Shown here piece by piece: positions 1 to 12,291 of a DNA stretch of 64,000 nucleotides (position 1 is the stretch's first letter; every line of letters begins with the position of its first letter). The stretch lies in assembly GCF_000003815.2 (NCBI RefSeq), contig NC_049997.1:5468776-5532775 (forward strand), read 5' to 3'. Under the pieces are notes generated by a model. It saw only the letters and a program-made list of their open reading frames with translations, had not been told where the DNA came from and ran no database searches. The DNA is from Branchiostoma floridae. Its lineage: Eukaryota; Chordata; Leptocardii; Amphioxiformes; Branchiostomatidae. The position numbers and the translations under genes were made by a program.

Positions 1-2260
1 ATGCAATATATACCCTAACCCTAGCTATAATTGCCTTGAATACCCTATTGTCCGATCCCTATCCCTAGAAGTTAGGGTTAGCGCTTAAACACTCATATCT
101 CCACAACAAAGCACGCAGTTTCAAAACGGATTTCAGATTACAAGTACCCACCGAAAGACCTTTCTAATCATACCAAGTTTGACCGCCTTGAATGCACTAT
201 ATACCCTAACCCTAGCTATAACCGCATTGAATACACAATAGTCCTAAGTAACTCCTAACCCTATCCCTATCCCTAGCAATTAGGGTTAGGGTTAGCGCTT
301 AAAAACTCATATCTCCACAACAAAGCACGCAATATCAACACGGATTTCAGATTATAAGTACCCACCGAAAGACCTTTCTAATCATACCAAGTTTGACCGC
401 CTTGAATGCAATATATACCCTAACCCTAGCTATTACCACCTTGAATACACAATAGTCCTAACCCGATCACTATCCCTAGCAATTAGGATTAGGATTAGAG
501 CTTAAACACTTATATCTCCACAACAAAGCAAGCAATTTCAAAACGGATTTCAGATTACAAGTACCCACCGAAAGACCTTTCTAATCATACCAAGTTTGAC
601 CGCCTTGAATGCACTATATACCCTAACCCTAGCTATAACCGCCTCGAATACACAATAGTCCTAACCCTAGCCCTATCCCTAGCAATTAGGGTTAGGGTTA
701 GCGCTTAAACACTCATATCTCCACAACAAAGCACGCAATTTCAAAACGGATTTCAGATTACAAGTAAACGTTAAAAGACCTTTCTAATCATACCAAGTTT
801 GACCGCCTTGAATGCACTATATACCCTAACCCTAGCTATAACCGCCTTGAATACCCTATAGTCCTAACCCTAGCCCTATCCCTAGCAATTAGGGTTAGGG
901 TTAGCGCTTAAACACTCATATCTCCACAACAAAGCACGCAATATCAACACGGATTTCAGATTACAAGTACCCACCGAAAGACCTTTCTAATCATACCAAG
1001 TTTGACCGCCTTGAATGCACTATATACCCTAACCCTAGCTATAACCGCCTTGAATACCCTATAGTCCTAACCCTAGCCCTATCCCTAGCAATTAGGGTTA
1101 GGGTTAGCGCTTAAACACTCATATCTCCACAACAAAGCACGCAATATCAACACGGATTTCAGATTACAAGTACCCACCGAAAGACCTTTCTAATCATACC
1201 AAGTTTGAAAACCTTGAATGCAATATATACCCTAACCCTAGCTATAACCGCCTTGAATACACAATAGTCCTAACCCGATCCCTATCCCTAGCAATTAGGG
1301 TTAGGGTTAGAGCTTTAACACTCATATCTCCACAACATAGCAAGCAATTTCAAAACGGATTTCAGATTACAAGTACCCACCGAAAGACCTTTCTAATCAT
1401 ACCAAGTGTGACCGCCTTGAATGCACTATATACCCTAACCCTAGCTATAACCACCTTGAATACACAATAGTCCTAACCCGATCACTATCCCTAGCAATTA
1501 GGGTTAGGGTTAGAGCTTAAACACTCATATCTCCACAACAAAGCAAGCAATTTCAAAACGGATTTCAGATTACAAGTACCCACCGAAAGACCTTTCTAAT
1601 CATACCAAGTGTGACCGCCTTGAATGCACTATATACCCTAACCCTAGCTATAACCGCCTTGAATACACAATAGTCCTAAGTAACTCCTAACCCGATCCCT
1701 ATCCCTAGCAATTAGGGTTAGGGTTAGCGCTTAAACACTCATATCTCCACAACAAAGCACGCAATTTCAAAACGGATTTCAGATTACAAGTACCCACCGA
1801 AAGACCTTTCTAATCATACCAAGTGTGACCGCCTTGAACGCACTATATACCCTAACCCTAGCTATAACCCTAACCCTAACCCTAACCCTAGCCCTAGCTA
1901 ACCCTAGAAATTAGGGTTTGGGTTAGCGCTTAAACACTCATATCTCCACAACAAAGCACGCAATTTCAAAACGGATTTCAGATTACAAGTACCCATCAAA
2001 AGACCTTTCTAATCATACCAAGTGTGACCGCCTTGAACGCACTATATACCCTAACCCTAGCTATAACCCTAACCCTAACCCTAACCCTAACCCTAGAAAT
2101 TAGGGTTAGGGTTAGCGCTTAAACACTCATATCTCCACAACAAAGCACGCAATTTCAAAACGGATTTCAGATTACAGGTACCTATCAAAAGACCTTTCTA
2201 ATCATACCAAATTTGACCACCTTGAATGCAATATATACCCTAACCCTAGCCTAAGTCGGA
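1..2260. repeat. ~203-bp satellite array with telomere-like motifs
   Basis: About eleven head-to-tail copies of a unit of roughly 203 bp. The shared phrase CCCTAACCCTAGCTATAA begins near 14, 192, 620, 823, 1029, 1233, 1436, 1637, 1853 and 2050. Each unit carries a C-strand telomere motif (CCCTAACCCTA), then about 60 bp later a G-strand motif (TTAGGGTTAGGG), then a non-telomeric part that includes CTCATATCTCCACAAC. Short pure CCCTAA runs occur near 1867-1890 and 2066-2092. Units differ by scattered substitutions and small indels. This could be subtelomeric or an interstitial satellite seeded by telomere repeats; the window alone cannot say. No gene lies inside. Confidence 0.93.
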
Positions 2261-2879
2261 AGGCACCCTAGAGCTCCGACCGCAATGTAATTTCTAGGTC
2301 GATTTGAACCCCACATGACGGGAGAGCGTTTTCCTTTATAAAACGAAAATGAAGTAATATTTGTCGCAGAAATTTTCACCACGGTAGGCTAATATGGTGA
2401 TCTATATGATCATATAGCAGTTATGATCTTCCGTTCATCTTCTTGAAGATATAAGCAATTCATCTTTGCCCAAACGATATCTGTGCAACAGGTGGCGCTT
2501 ATTGGTGTCTTTTTCGAGTTTAAGATTCTTCTATTCATCAAGGATGATTTACACAATTAGCAAGCATAGGTATGTTGATATTCCAATTGTGAAATTACCT
2601 TCAGAATGCGTTTTGATGAATATATTCATAAACAACAAAAAGAAGTATATACAATAGCGAGTTAATTGTGACTAGCGACATTTAGCGGTACTGCAAAATT
2701 TGCCCTAGCGTGGTGTATTATTGACGTATTTTGGCGAGTTTTGACACCTATTCTATTATGATGATCAGTAAAATGAGTAACAATTTTATTCATTTGTTCA
2801 AGTCTTTTCTGTGCACACATCATGTAATTTGAACAACTGAAAAGCCTTCCATTTATTGAAGTCCAGTTATCGGAAACAA
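2261..2879. other. No gene seen
   Basis: AT-rich sequence after the satellite. The only open frame is short (63 codons at 2466-2657), has no family resemblance and no splice context. I see nothing functional here. Confidence 0.5.
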
Positions 2880-3631
2880 TAGAGTTTCCTGATTTTCAAA
2901 TCAAGTCCTCATTTGCATAATATGTGTATTACTATAAAAATCTTTGCCTGAGCGACCTGCATGCCTAAAATGACGGAAATCCGTTGTTTCTTCCTTCAGT
3001 TATACTCTTTGGAATGTCTTGACAAAAACACTCCTGCATTTCCAAAATCACACGAGGAGATTCAAAACCTACCCTACCTTGTCCTGCCACCCAAACGTCA
3101 AGACCTTACCATGTTCGTTATAAGAGATGCATTGAAAAACTAATATAATGGAATATTCTCATTCATCATGCAAATGACCCCCATTTTGCATAATTAATAT
3201 TTCATTTTGTATATTTAAGCCACCTACATACAATCATTAAAATCCGTTATTTGCAACTTACACCTATCTTGAGTTATCCTTTGTGGATTTTATCTAATAC
3301 ACAAAATGTCCAAACTTACACAACTTCTTCCAGAGGTATCTAATTAACACATCGAGTCCATACCTTGTTCACAACACAAGATATATGGAAAAAAATTGAA
3401 TTTCCACGGCAGTATCAAAGGAAGATGTCGCTAGGGGGCCAAAAATCGTTCACATCCCACCAACACACTTAGTATCAAACCAATCCATTCAGCCATTCCA
3501 ACACACTTAGTATCAAACCAATCCATTCAGCCATTCTTGAATTATTTAGACAGACACACACACACACACACACACACACATAAGCGCTAGACTAAGTGAA
3601 AATATAACCTCCATGAATATATTATGGAGGT
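2880..3631 (+). mobile_element. Octamer-rich dispersed element, copy 1 (partial 5' end)
   Basis: Shares the structure of the copies at 31508, 42640 and 54541: ATTTGCATAA octamer words, a phrase reading TTGACAAAAACACTCCTGCA (compare TTGACAAAAATGCCCCTGCA elsewhere), the motif CGCTAGGGGGCC, a CA-rich stretch at 3550-3582, and a 3' terminal hairpin ACCTCCAT..ATGGAGGT at 3607-3631. The 5' limit is uncertain. A 60-codon frame at 2961 is part of the repeat, not a gene. A 38-bp direct duplication lies at about 3455-3535. Confidence 0.7.
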
Positions 3632-4940
3632 AATAATAATAATATACACAGATGTGCTAGCAAAACATTTTGTTTAATAGAAGAGATACATGTACCATAT
3701 CAAAAACAAAACTTTAAAGAAATTTGCAATGTCCTTGGATTCGGTGTCACTTGACAACATGACAACTTCAAGACTGTGCATATGGTGGATTTGTTTTCGA
3801 GTCCTTACATCACCTTGGTAAGTTAAAACAATCTGATTCATCCTTAAATAAGGAATCTTGATGACTGCTTACCTGCCCTTAAACCATTGACTCATAAAGC
3901 TAATGACTCACTGTGTTTATCAACACCACTGTTTATTTCATGATGACTTGACTGCAAAGTAAAGATTGACAAATTTAGGGGATCCAATACTTGGAAAAGA
4001 AAGGCCAACACTTTTCATACATTTGGATATAATCCTTGCATGTCTTTGCACTTACTGTATGTTTTGTATATGTAATTTGCCACGAAGGAAAATTCATACA
4101 GTTACATAATAAACTGATATGGAAAAATAGATAAATCCAAATTATTCAGATTATATTCACACAAAACAAAAGAAAAATAAAAGCTTCTTAACCATCAATT
4201 CCCTGTTCTTGTTACCCCTATCATCATGTGCTTGAGTGGCAGTATTGCTTAGCAAGACTCACACTAGTCTCAACACATACAATGTCTTACATTGACAGTG
4301 ACCTCATACATGTGTGTACAGGTTATGGTGAAAAGCACGTACTGCACTATAAACATGAAATTCTGTGATTTAAAATCTATTCACCAGGAACTGCTCATAC
4401 ACCTATTTTTGACAGAACATCTGAAACACACATCCATAAATAGTATAATGATTCTATCCTTCCCTATAGTTACCTTTAATACATTCTAAGGCTGTTCAAT
4501 ATATGGAATATATGGTAAAACACAGAACATCAGAAAGTCACTGATCCTTTTCAATCAGTCATGCTTACAATTACAGTTACTGAAAGCATATATAGTTATG
4601 GAATATATTTTTTTTGCAAGTTAAGCATATATAGTTATGGAATATATAATGCAAGTTACTGTAATTACATGCAAAATGGTTTCTCACAACATTGCATTAA
4701 TGGTGATACATTAGGTATTAGCTGCAACATTTTCTATTACATCTTCAATCCAAAGATTCCCAAAGCATCTGAATCAGATGTATCAATGGCAATGTAACAA
4801 TTACAAAAGCATCTGAATCAGATGTATCAATGGCAATGTACACTTCTACCAGTTGCTTAACTGCATATTTTTAATCTATATACACTTCTACCAGTTGCTT
4901 AACTTTTCCACAGTACAGACTGTACCTCACTGCATTTTTC
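3632..4940. other. No gene; short local duplications
   Basis: AT-rich. Two small direct duplications are visible: a phrase containing GCATATATAGTTATGGAATA near 4587 and 4626, and a ~45-bp phrase containing AAAGCATCTGAATCAGATGT near 4758 and 4806, the latter followed by a repeated TACACTTCTACCAGTTGCTT. No convincing coding exon. Confidence 0.5.
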
Positions 4941-5072
4941 TTAATTACTACCGGGACTTAGTTGGTGTTCATGGATGACTCCTCCATGCAGAAACAGGTT
5001 AATCCATTTCTGCATAATCAGCTTCTCGTCTGCTGCCATCCCATGTGTACAGATAACACACTGGTGGCCTGA
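4941..5072 (-). CDS. Possible terminal exon, unknown protein
   Basis: On the minus strand an AG at 5074-5073 precedes a 43-codon open frame ending in TAA at 4943-4941. The encoded peptide begins SGHQCVICTHGMAADEKLIM and continues KWINLFLHGG; it has a CxxC pair and no low complexity, so it reads like protein rather than chance frame. The acceptor has a weak pyrimidine tract and I cannot find the upstream exon with confidence. I do not recognise the family. It could equally be a decayed gene fragment. Confidence 0.3.
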   Translation of the reverse strand, partial: SGHQCVICTHGMAADEKLIMQKWINLFLHGGVIHEHQLSPGSN

Positions 5073-5344
5073 CTGGGTTGAGTATCATCAGCACCTATAG
5101 CAACAGCAACACAAAAATATATATCAGTTGTGATGGACATGATTCTGGTGAAGGATACGTTAACAGAGACACTGTATTGCATTGTTCTTGGTGCTTATGG
5201 TAGGCATAAAAGGGTATATGATTAGTATCTTGTGATCTATGGCAACAAAGACACTACTGAGATGTATCAATTTTCTCCTGTAGATATAACTTTTGACACA
5301 TGTCTCTGTGGCTCATCACCCATCAGAAACTGTAGAAAAGCTAA

Positions 5345-5404
5345 ATTTGTAAACACACCCACACACACATGCCCCCCCCCCACACACACACAGACACACA
5401 CGCA

Positions 5405-5443
<39 letters not shown>

Positions 5444-5670
5444 TCACACACACACACACACAGACATTCACACACACACACACACACACACACATACTCT
5501 TACACACACTCACACACAAATGCCCGAGAGAGCACACACACATACACATACACATACACACACTCACAGTCAAACACACACACAAATATGAACAGACACA
5601 AACGCGCACACACTCTTATTCACAAAAACATGCACATACACAGAGATACACACACATTCACACTCATAGA
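5345..5670. repeat. (CA)n microsatellite with variants
   Basis: About 325 bp of CACACA interrupted by GACA, TTCACA and CATACA words. It opens spurious His/Thr and Val/Cys frames on both strands, which should not be annotated as genes. Confidence 0.95.
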
Positions 5671-8600
5671 GTCATATTCATAATGTTTTGATTTGTTTGG
5701 TAATACATAATGTATTACATTAAATGTGCTCAAAATACCATCTGTATACTAATTACAAATGTGTTTGATTACTATTAGTTCTTGAAAAGGATTCTATTGG
5801 GTGTATTTTGCTATACTTCTGCACAATAAAGTATATTGGTAGTCATTGTCAAAATAACAGGGATTGGCACTAACACCCATTTCATTTTTAGAAACAAATA
5901 AGTCAACTTAGCAAAGTCCCACTTTGCAATGCTGTTCCACACAGGTGACATGATAACTCAAAATTAGTAAAAATGATGAATAAAAAAAGTTATAGCACAA
6001 GTTTTATAATTGGCTCTTATCCTGGTCTTCTTTTACAATAAAAGAGAGTACTGTTTTGGTCTATTAGTGTTTCTGTAGCTATAGAGTTCTCATGTGATGA
6101 TGAATATAATGCCTATGGTACAACAAGCTGCAGAGCTCTGCATGCTTGTAATACAATATTGCACCACACCTTAAATGGCAATACTCTATCACTCACAGGC
6201 ACATGTGCTAGAGCCAACATAAAGCAACTTTGCTAGGATCTTCAATTCAGGTCTATTATATATTTAATGTATAATCAAGTTGTGACAATTTAATCAGAGA
6301 CTCTTTCATACCACTGGATTTACCCTAAAGGCCAGGCACAGGCCCAATGATTGATCACAAGTTGCCAATCTTGATATGAACTGTCAGAATCTGGATTGGC
6401 CCTAATGTCCGTCTTCTGGTGAATTCAGCAGATTGAGTACAAACACCCCCTTGGAGCCTGATTCAGACAGTTAACGTTGATACCAGTATTCGTGAACAGG
6501 ACTGGACCATCCTGTGCCTGGGTGTCACCTATCGCACAGTATTGATTCAAAGTTGAATGATATGAAATATCAGCTCGGCTAATTATCATTAGTGCTTCAT
6601 GACAGGTGCAAAAATAATATAGAGTACACATAAATGTAAGAAGTGATGTGATCTGGCCATGAATGAACAAGTGGTGTGTTCAATGTCAAGTGTATCATGG
6701 GTTACTAACAAAATGGATTATGTTTAGCTAAAAGTTTACAGCATTTTGACTATATTGCTTACTTTTGATATTTTAAAAAGAAACTATGCTTATAGATAGG
6801 AATTATCCAATAAAGTAATATGATATTTCTCATGGAAAATGCAATTCCTAATCATAACATCTGGTATAGGATGATATTCTGCTTTCATTGACCACAACCA
6901 AAGTTTTTGTAACCTGCCTATAGATGTACATCCTATTACTACTTTCCTGGGACAATAATGACTGGTTTACTTCTCACCATAAGGTGGTGCTGACTAGTTA
7001 TTATTAAACCATGATTAAGGATGAACATGAACATATGAAAACCTTTGGGACTGCAATCGTCTACCTCAGCAGATTTAGATCCACCTAACTCGTACTGATA
7101 GTGATATGCCACCTACATGTATATGCATGTACAAGTTTGTAAAATCCTACCTAAAAGGACTTGGAGGTCAAGGGACTAGGTAGGTAGGTAGGTAAAAGGG
7201 CCCGGTAAAAGGACATACGTAGTACATGAGCAGTTTAAAAAAATGGTATCAGTCAAAAGAACTTCAGAATCTATTTCTTCGTATATATTTGGGGTGAAAC
7301 ACACAAAGCGCAAAAAATTCAGTGCGCCAATCAAAAACCTTTCACAAAAATGCCTTTATTGTGAGATTGAAGTGGTCAGAAAGGATACCAGACTAAACTT
7401 AAGTACTGTATGGTATAATTCTGAAACCAAAGTATGGTATATTGAACAACATATTCATTTCATTCAACAACATTCAACAATATATTCATTTCATACAACA
7501 TATTATTCATATTTGTTCCTAAACACCTTCTTTGACTTAATCAGTTAATGGAACTGACTTTGTTATTGTACTACATAAGTATCTGTTTCATAATATTTTG
7601 CAATTTACAACAGTTTGCTAATTTCTCAGCCACTTTGGACAGCTGAAAGTTGATGCATCGAATTCGGATGTCATCCATATAATCAAATCAACAGACATGT
7701 AGCCTGAGTGCATGTATACATACCCAGTATTTCGAGCCCAGGGATTATCTTATGATTTATCATAATAATCATATTGACCCTAACTCTGGCTTTCCACGTT
7801 TTTCTGCAAAGTTGAGTTTCAGCTGTGAAACAGTGTCAAAAGTTAATGTCCCTGCATAGACTATGGAAATTAGTGACCAGTCAGTTGGTAGTGGGGGAGT
7901 CATTTATCATAAGGGTATTTGAATGAACTAGCTAGGGATGTGTAACTACATGTAGATGTACTATCAGGTACTGGTACAGTAATCAGTTACAGAGGTTTAG
8001 GTACAAGTCCAGACCTGAACAGCATAACAGGGACAATTGAATATCAAAACAGAGTAAACTAAAGGTTTCAGGTATCTTATGCAGAGAACATGACATGGAG
8101 AGGCTTTCAAAACAAAGATGGTACTGATTTCACTGCCGAGCACCCGTACACATTCCTAGTATGTCTTGTCATGCCTGATAAATCATACCATAACAGATAC
8201 CACTGTGCTTAGTAACACCTGTGGATGGAGCAAGAATTTCTAGCGGGAACGTTAAGAATTATTGAATACAGTCAGTATTTCCAGGGGGTACGGTAACAAT
8301 TACGAGGTACTGCAAAAAATTTCTATCTGGTATATAGCAAGATCAATAACTGATACATTTGTTGTATAGGGGAAGAAAGGAGTTTCAAGGGTGTGGGCAT
8401 GGGGAACTGACATGAATATCACAACTGAGTTAGACAATAAGCATACCTCCAATGGAGTTTCTGACTTGTTCTCATTATATAGGGATTTTAGGTTTGAAAT
8501 TGCCTGATTTGGGTGACAGGTAGAAACCACCTTACACAGTGTACGAAAGCAATGAGTAAGCCAAGGAGGTAAAAAAAAAAACCTCCTTGGTGCCATCTGA

Positions 8601-8685
8601 GTGACATCATCTGTCAGGGCCTCAGCCAATTTGGCTTTACCTGCCAAACTATTAGAACTTCTGTGTTAGACTAGATTTGTGATAC
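5671..8685. other. No convincing gene
   Basis: About 3 kb of AT-rich sequence without a supported gene. Small features only: (GTAG)n near 7178-7194 and a repeated TTCATTTCATTCAACAACAT phrase near 7450-7500. A minus-strand frame at 8647-8300 starts MAGKAKLAEALTDDVTQMAP but runs into a homopolymer-derived FFF run and loses coding character; without matching splice sites I leave it unannotated. Confidence 0.45.
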
Positions 8686-8785
8686 TTTTATGTATATACA
8701 TGTTTTGACTTGTTGTGACCTGTACCTAGCTCGGTTGGGCAAAACTGTTCAATAAAGGTCTTCATTCGTTCATTCATTAAAAAGC
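8686..8785 (+). mobile_element. Likely 3' tail of a non-LTR retrotransposon
   Basis: The phrase GACCTGTACCTAGCTCGGTT, then AATAAAGG and a (TTCATTCG/TTCATTCA) run at about 8760-8780, has the form of a CR1/L2-like LINE 3' end with a short tandem tail. No coding part remains next to it. A similar ending (AATAAAGTTCATTCATTC) occurs at about 41134, just before a coding exon. Confidence 0.4.
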
Positions 8786-8999
8786 CTGGGAAGTGAAATG
8801 TCACATTTTTGGCTGATATCTCAATACTTCATATCAGTGGCCTTTTTCCCCATGGCTATAAATTCCAAGCCATCAATAATAGAGATGTGGTGAATCATAA
8901 AACACAATAGGTGATGTGGAAAATGAAGAAAGCAACTTGGTGTTGCCTATAACTGTCTCCATTTTGTATATTGTTTAAGTGAGAACAGGATTCCTATCA

Positions 9000-9404
9000 A
9001 TCATCATTTCAACAAACTTAGCATTTGAAGTAAACTATCATAATAACAGTTGAAGTAAACTATCATAATAACAGTCACAGATTTGCTCAAGGATTAAGCA
9101 GACAATTAAAGTTTAAACATCAATATTATGCAAGTAGCACATCTGTGTTTCATGATTTCATCACTTATTGAGGAGGGCATATTTTGCTTCCTGTATCGTA
9201 TATGCAAGCGAGGAGGTTATAAATTCAATGATGCAAGTATATGATATATATATATATATATATAACACCACAATCAAAGGATGTCCTGTGATGTTCACTG
9301 CATCATCCTAGGTTAACCTTCCTAATCTCAAACAAACTTAGCTTTTGATATACTGACTGGTTTGAATGCACTTTTCCACAAGGCAATATTAGTGAGCTAT
9401 TATA
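9000..9404. repeat. Short duplication and (TA)n run
   Basis: A direct duplication of CAGTTGAAGTAAACTATCAT near 9027 and 9049, and an (AT)n tract near 9241-9264. No gene. Confidence 0.6.
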
Positions 9405-9796
9405 AGGGGTGGGTACCGAGGTCCGGTTCAGGTCCAGAGGATCAGGTCCTGGTCTGGACCTGAACCTGGACCTGATTCAGTATGTCGAAACTTGTAAATG
9501 GACAATACTCAAAACAACGGTCCATATTTCGCTACAAAGAAATCTGTTTTGTGGAGTGTTTGATTCCCACTGGCTTTTTAAAATCCTACAAGGCTTAGCC
9601 TCTGTACCACTGACTGTAAAACTGACTATAGGCTCTATTCTACTTCGCTCTTGTTATTTTCATTGACCGGTAGGCCCCAAAACGTGTGAATGCCTGTTCA
9701 TTTTCGAATAGGTCCAACAACCGGTCCACCAATTTTTTTCAGGTTCGTTTTTTTCTGGACCGGTCCATTAACATTAAGAAAAACCGGTACCCACTC
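9405..9796. mobile_element. Inverted-repeat MITE, hAT-like ends
   Basis: The left end AGGGGTGGGTACCG is mirrored by the right end CGGTACCCACTCT. The 11-bp word TTAGTGAGCTA occurs just outside both ends (9389-9399 and 9797-9807), as expected of a target-site duplication, although five extra bases separate the left copy from the terminal repeat. The interior has a second foldback built from GGTTCAGGTCCAG and its complement and no transposase. The 85-codon frame at 9409 is part of the element. Confidence 0.7.
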
Positions 9797-9807
9797 TTAG
9801 TGAGCTA

Positions 9808-10319
9808 CTTAAAGAAACAGTTAGACTGTAAGTCAACTCTTTTGTGTAATGTAATTAGATGCTTTAGGTTGAACACAGATAACAGCCTGGCATTTTGGAT
9901 TCCTTCATCAAGAACTGATTACCACCGATATTCTTTTTACATCAAACATCACGCGATTGGAATGCCCTCCCGGAATATATAGTCCACGCCAAAAACTGGG
10001 AGGCATATAAGAATGCCCTCCATACCAGTCATTTACTTCAACCAAAGGCTGCAGGTTCTTGCCACCACACAGCAGAGTGCCGGTCAGGGAGTGGAGCCCC
10101 TGCCCACTGAGGAGCCAAAAGCCACCAGCCACCAACCAGCCCCACAAACCACCTGCATCTACACTGTACACCTAGAAAATTACCCCACCCTCACCCCAGT
10201 GCCTGAGCCCTCAACCTAATCAGGTATGGCACTCAAAGGAAGAAGGAGACATTATTTGTTATCCAAAATTCATTGTGCACTAGGACGCACCATCACGTGA
10301 TGATGCGAGTAGAAACAGT
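9808..10319. other. No gene seen
   Basis: Mixed sequence with opposing short frames of no family resemblance. No splice-bounded exon could be supported. Confidence 0.45.
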
Positions 10320-10400
10320 CTCCTGGCTCACTGCAGGAATAATGAACCCAGGCTGACCAACTAACGAACCAAGCACCATAACCACTAGGCTAAAAGGTTT
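10320..10400 (-). mobile_element. Decayed tRNA-derived SINE head
   Basis: On the minus strand the sequence contains TAGCCTAGTGGTTATGG, close to a pol III A box, then about 30 bp later GGGTTCATTATTCC, a B box with extra bases. Spacing and order fit a tRNA-derived SINE promoter. It is not a functional tRNA gene: no credible acceptor stem closes it. Confidence 0.4.
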
Positions 10401-10549
10401 TTTTGGACCCATTGGACTGGTTAGTTAATGGCGTTTGAATCTCACTGTTACATGAATTATAGAAATTGTTTGTATCTCAATTGCTTATATCCCTTTATCC
10501 AGCCATTCATACCTGGCCTGAGGAACTCTCTAAACTTAATTTATAACTT

Positions 10550-10905
10550 CAGGGGTCGAAATACCACCTGCATATGCAGGTTAGTGCAGGTAAAATTGTA
10601 GCTGTGCAGGTATTTCTGGTGTCTACCTGCACCAAACCTGCACTGGTCCATGCATTGGCTTTTATACATAAATGTCATTGATGTAGGTGTATGTTGATTG
10701 TTATTAGCTGCATTGAATGTTACCACCTACCTAATAAAGTATAAAAGAAGAAATAGCAATGGTTCCTCAACAATTTTAGTATGGTCCATACTTCCTAATT
10801 CAGAGTGGTGCAGGTAAAATTTGTTTGGTGCAGGTAGTTTTCAATGTTACCTGCACCAGTGCATGTATGCAGAAAAATGTATTTCGACTCGAAATTCGAG
10901 CCCTG
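10550..10905. mobile_element. hAT-like MITE
   Basis: Begins CAGGGGTCGAAATAC and ends GTATTTCGACTCGAAATTCG followed by AGCCCTG, giving terminal inverted repeats of the CAGGG..CCCTG type used by hAT elements. Flanks share AACTT. The interior is filled with GTGCAGGTA / TACCTGCAC words in both orientations, so the whole unit can fold. No transposase; non-autonomous. Confidence 0.65.
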
Positions 10906-12180
10906 AACTTACATTAAGTTAAATTACAGTATTAAACAGGTCAGGTCACCATTCTCCTCTGGTCGGCTTCGTTATAATTATGATATAATTTGACGGCCCA
11001 GTCGGCCTGCTTCTGATTAGATGTCCTATGAGACTTCGGTACCAGAGGGGTTTACCTTGGCTTTTGCGTTGTAAATAACCTAACCCCGTAAAAGTTCCCT
11101 GGCGTGCGCTGGTGAACTGGGCGGACGGGCCACTCTCTCAGCCCCGTAGAGATAGCGACCAGCTCCCGATGGCATAGTTATAATTACCAGGCTAGGCACC
11201 CGGTTGTGTCACTATTCGCAGACTAGTTTTACCACCTAAGATACAAGTAGTAGTAGTAGACAAGGAAAGTTGGGTATATAGTGACCACAACGTCAGTATA
11301 TAAACCGCTCAGGGCTTACAAAAATGATTTTTCCTGGGGCGAGATGACCGTGAGTGTTTAACCCATGAGCTACTTCGGGTTTTCAAACCATGATTTTTCC
11401 ATACTTCATTGTTGGTTATCAAAGAGAAAACTGAAGCCAGGATTATAGGACCTACCTGTTGAACGTGTTACGTAGAATGAATATGCTTGGAAAGGAGTTT
11501 CCAGGCTCATATCGCCGACCGCCACACACCTTCCGTCCGATCTGTGGGCGCCGCCATGTTGGGTCAGCATCACGGGTTGTTGACCCCGACTCCTGATTAT
11601 CCCATCGCGAACTCTTCGCTAATCATACGGCCTCAGTCCATAAGAAGGCACTGATCAACCGAACGTATTCGCAAATCATGCCCCATGATTAACAAACCTT
11701 CATGATAATAATAACAGAATGGGGTGCTCTGTGTGCCCTCTCTTTCTGGACTGACCCCGATCACTGGTGTTCCTTCTTTTTATCCCCTAGCTAATTCCTA
11801 CCACATGTACTTGGCAGGTCATTAATTAGCTGTGATCTGGACCCTTTGTTCTTCCTTATCTCATCTACTCCTCAGCAAAAATACAAGATGTTTATCAGTG
11901 ATTATCAGAATCTGTGGATTTCTAAGAACCCACCCAAGAATCATTTTAAACAGATGTTGTCAATATGTGCTCTATTACACTTAGCCGCACTTGGAATTGT
12001 TTCTCGTATCAAATCTTAATTATATTGATTTGTACATTTGCAAATGTTAAAAGGAAAGGAAAAACGTGATATGTGCAAGTACATAAATCCACAAGATTAA
12101 GACATTGTACATCTTAACTCTGTTTTGAAAGAATCTGAAAGATTTTGAAGTTATTATCTTTGTTCTCTCCCAACAAGGAC
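10906..12180. promoter_or_regulatory. Upstream region of the NXPE-like gene
   Basis: No coding exon found. A GC-richer stretch at about 11480-11600 includes GCCGCCATGTTGG, a good match to a YY1-type element, and may mark a promoter or distal regulatory region. A short (GTA)n lies near 11247. The promoter of the gene starting at 12181 is not otherwise visible: no TATA box at a convincing distance. Confidence 0.25.
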
Positions 12181-12291
12181 ATGGCGAACGGTGGAAGGAA
12201 ATTGCTTGTGGGTGGACGAATTCGCATGTGGTTTGGTACAGTACTCGCACTGGGTATTGCAACATTATTACTGTACTTCAACATATACGAG
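12181..12291 (+). CDS. NXPE-like exon 1: signal anchor
   Basis: ATG at 12181 has a purine at -3 and G at +4. It opens 37 codons, MANGGRKLL.., followed by a hydrophobic helix (residues about 17-34) preceded by Arg/Lys, typical of a type II anchor. It ends in phase 0 at a GTACAC donor. An upstream in-frame ATG at 12145 would add 12 residues; I prefer 12181 because of its context and because the shorter tail fits the family. Confidence 0.75.

Noticed and set aside
1-2260. CRISPR-like array because of regular spacing
   Set aside because: The whole ~203-bp unit is repeated, spacers are not unique, and the surroundings are clearly animal DNA.
5232-5683. His/Thr-rich frames in the CA array, and Cys/Val frames in the GT array at 33125-33536
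   Set aside because: Pure microsatellite translations.
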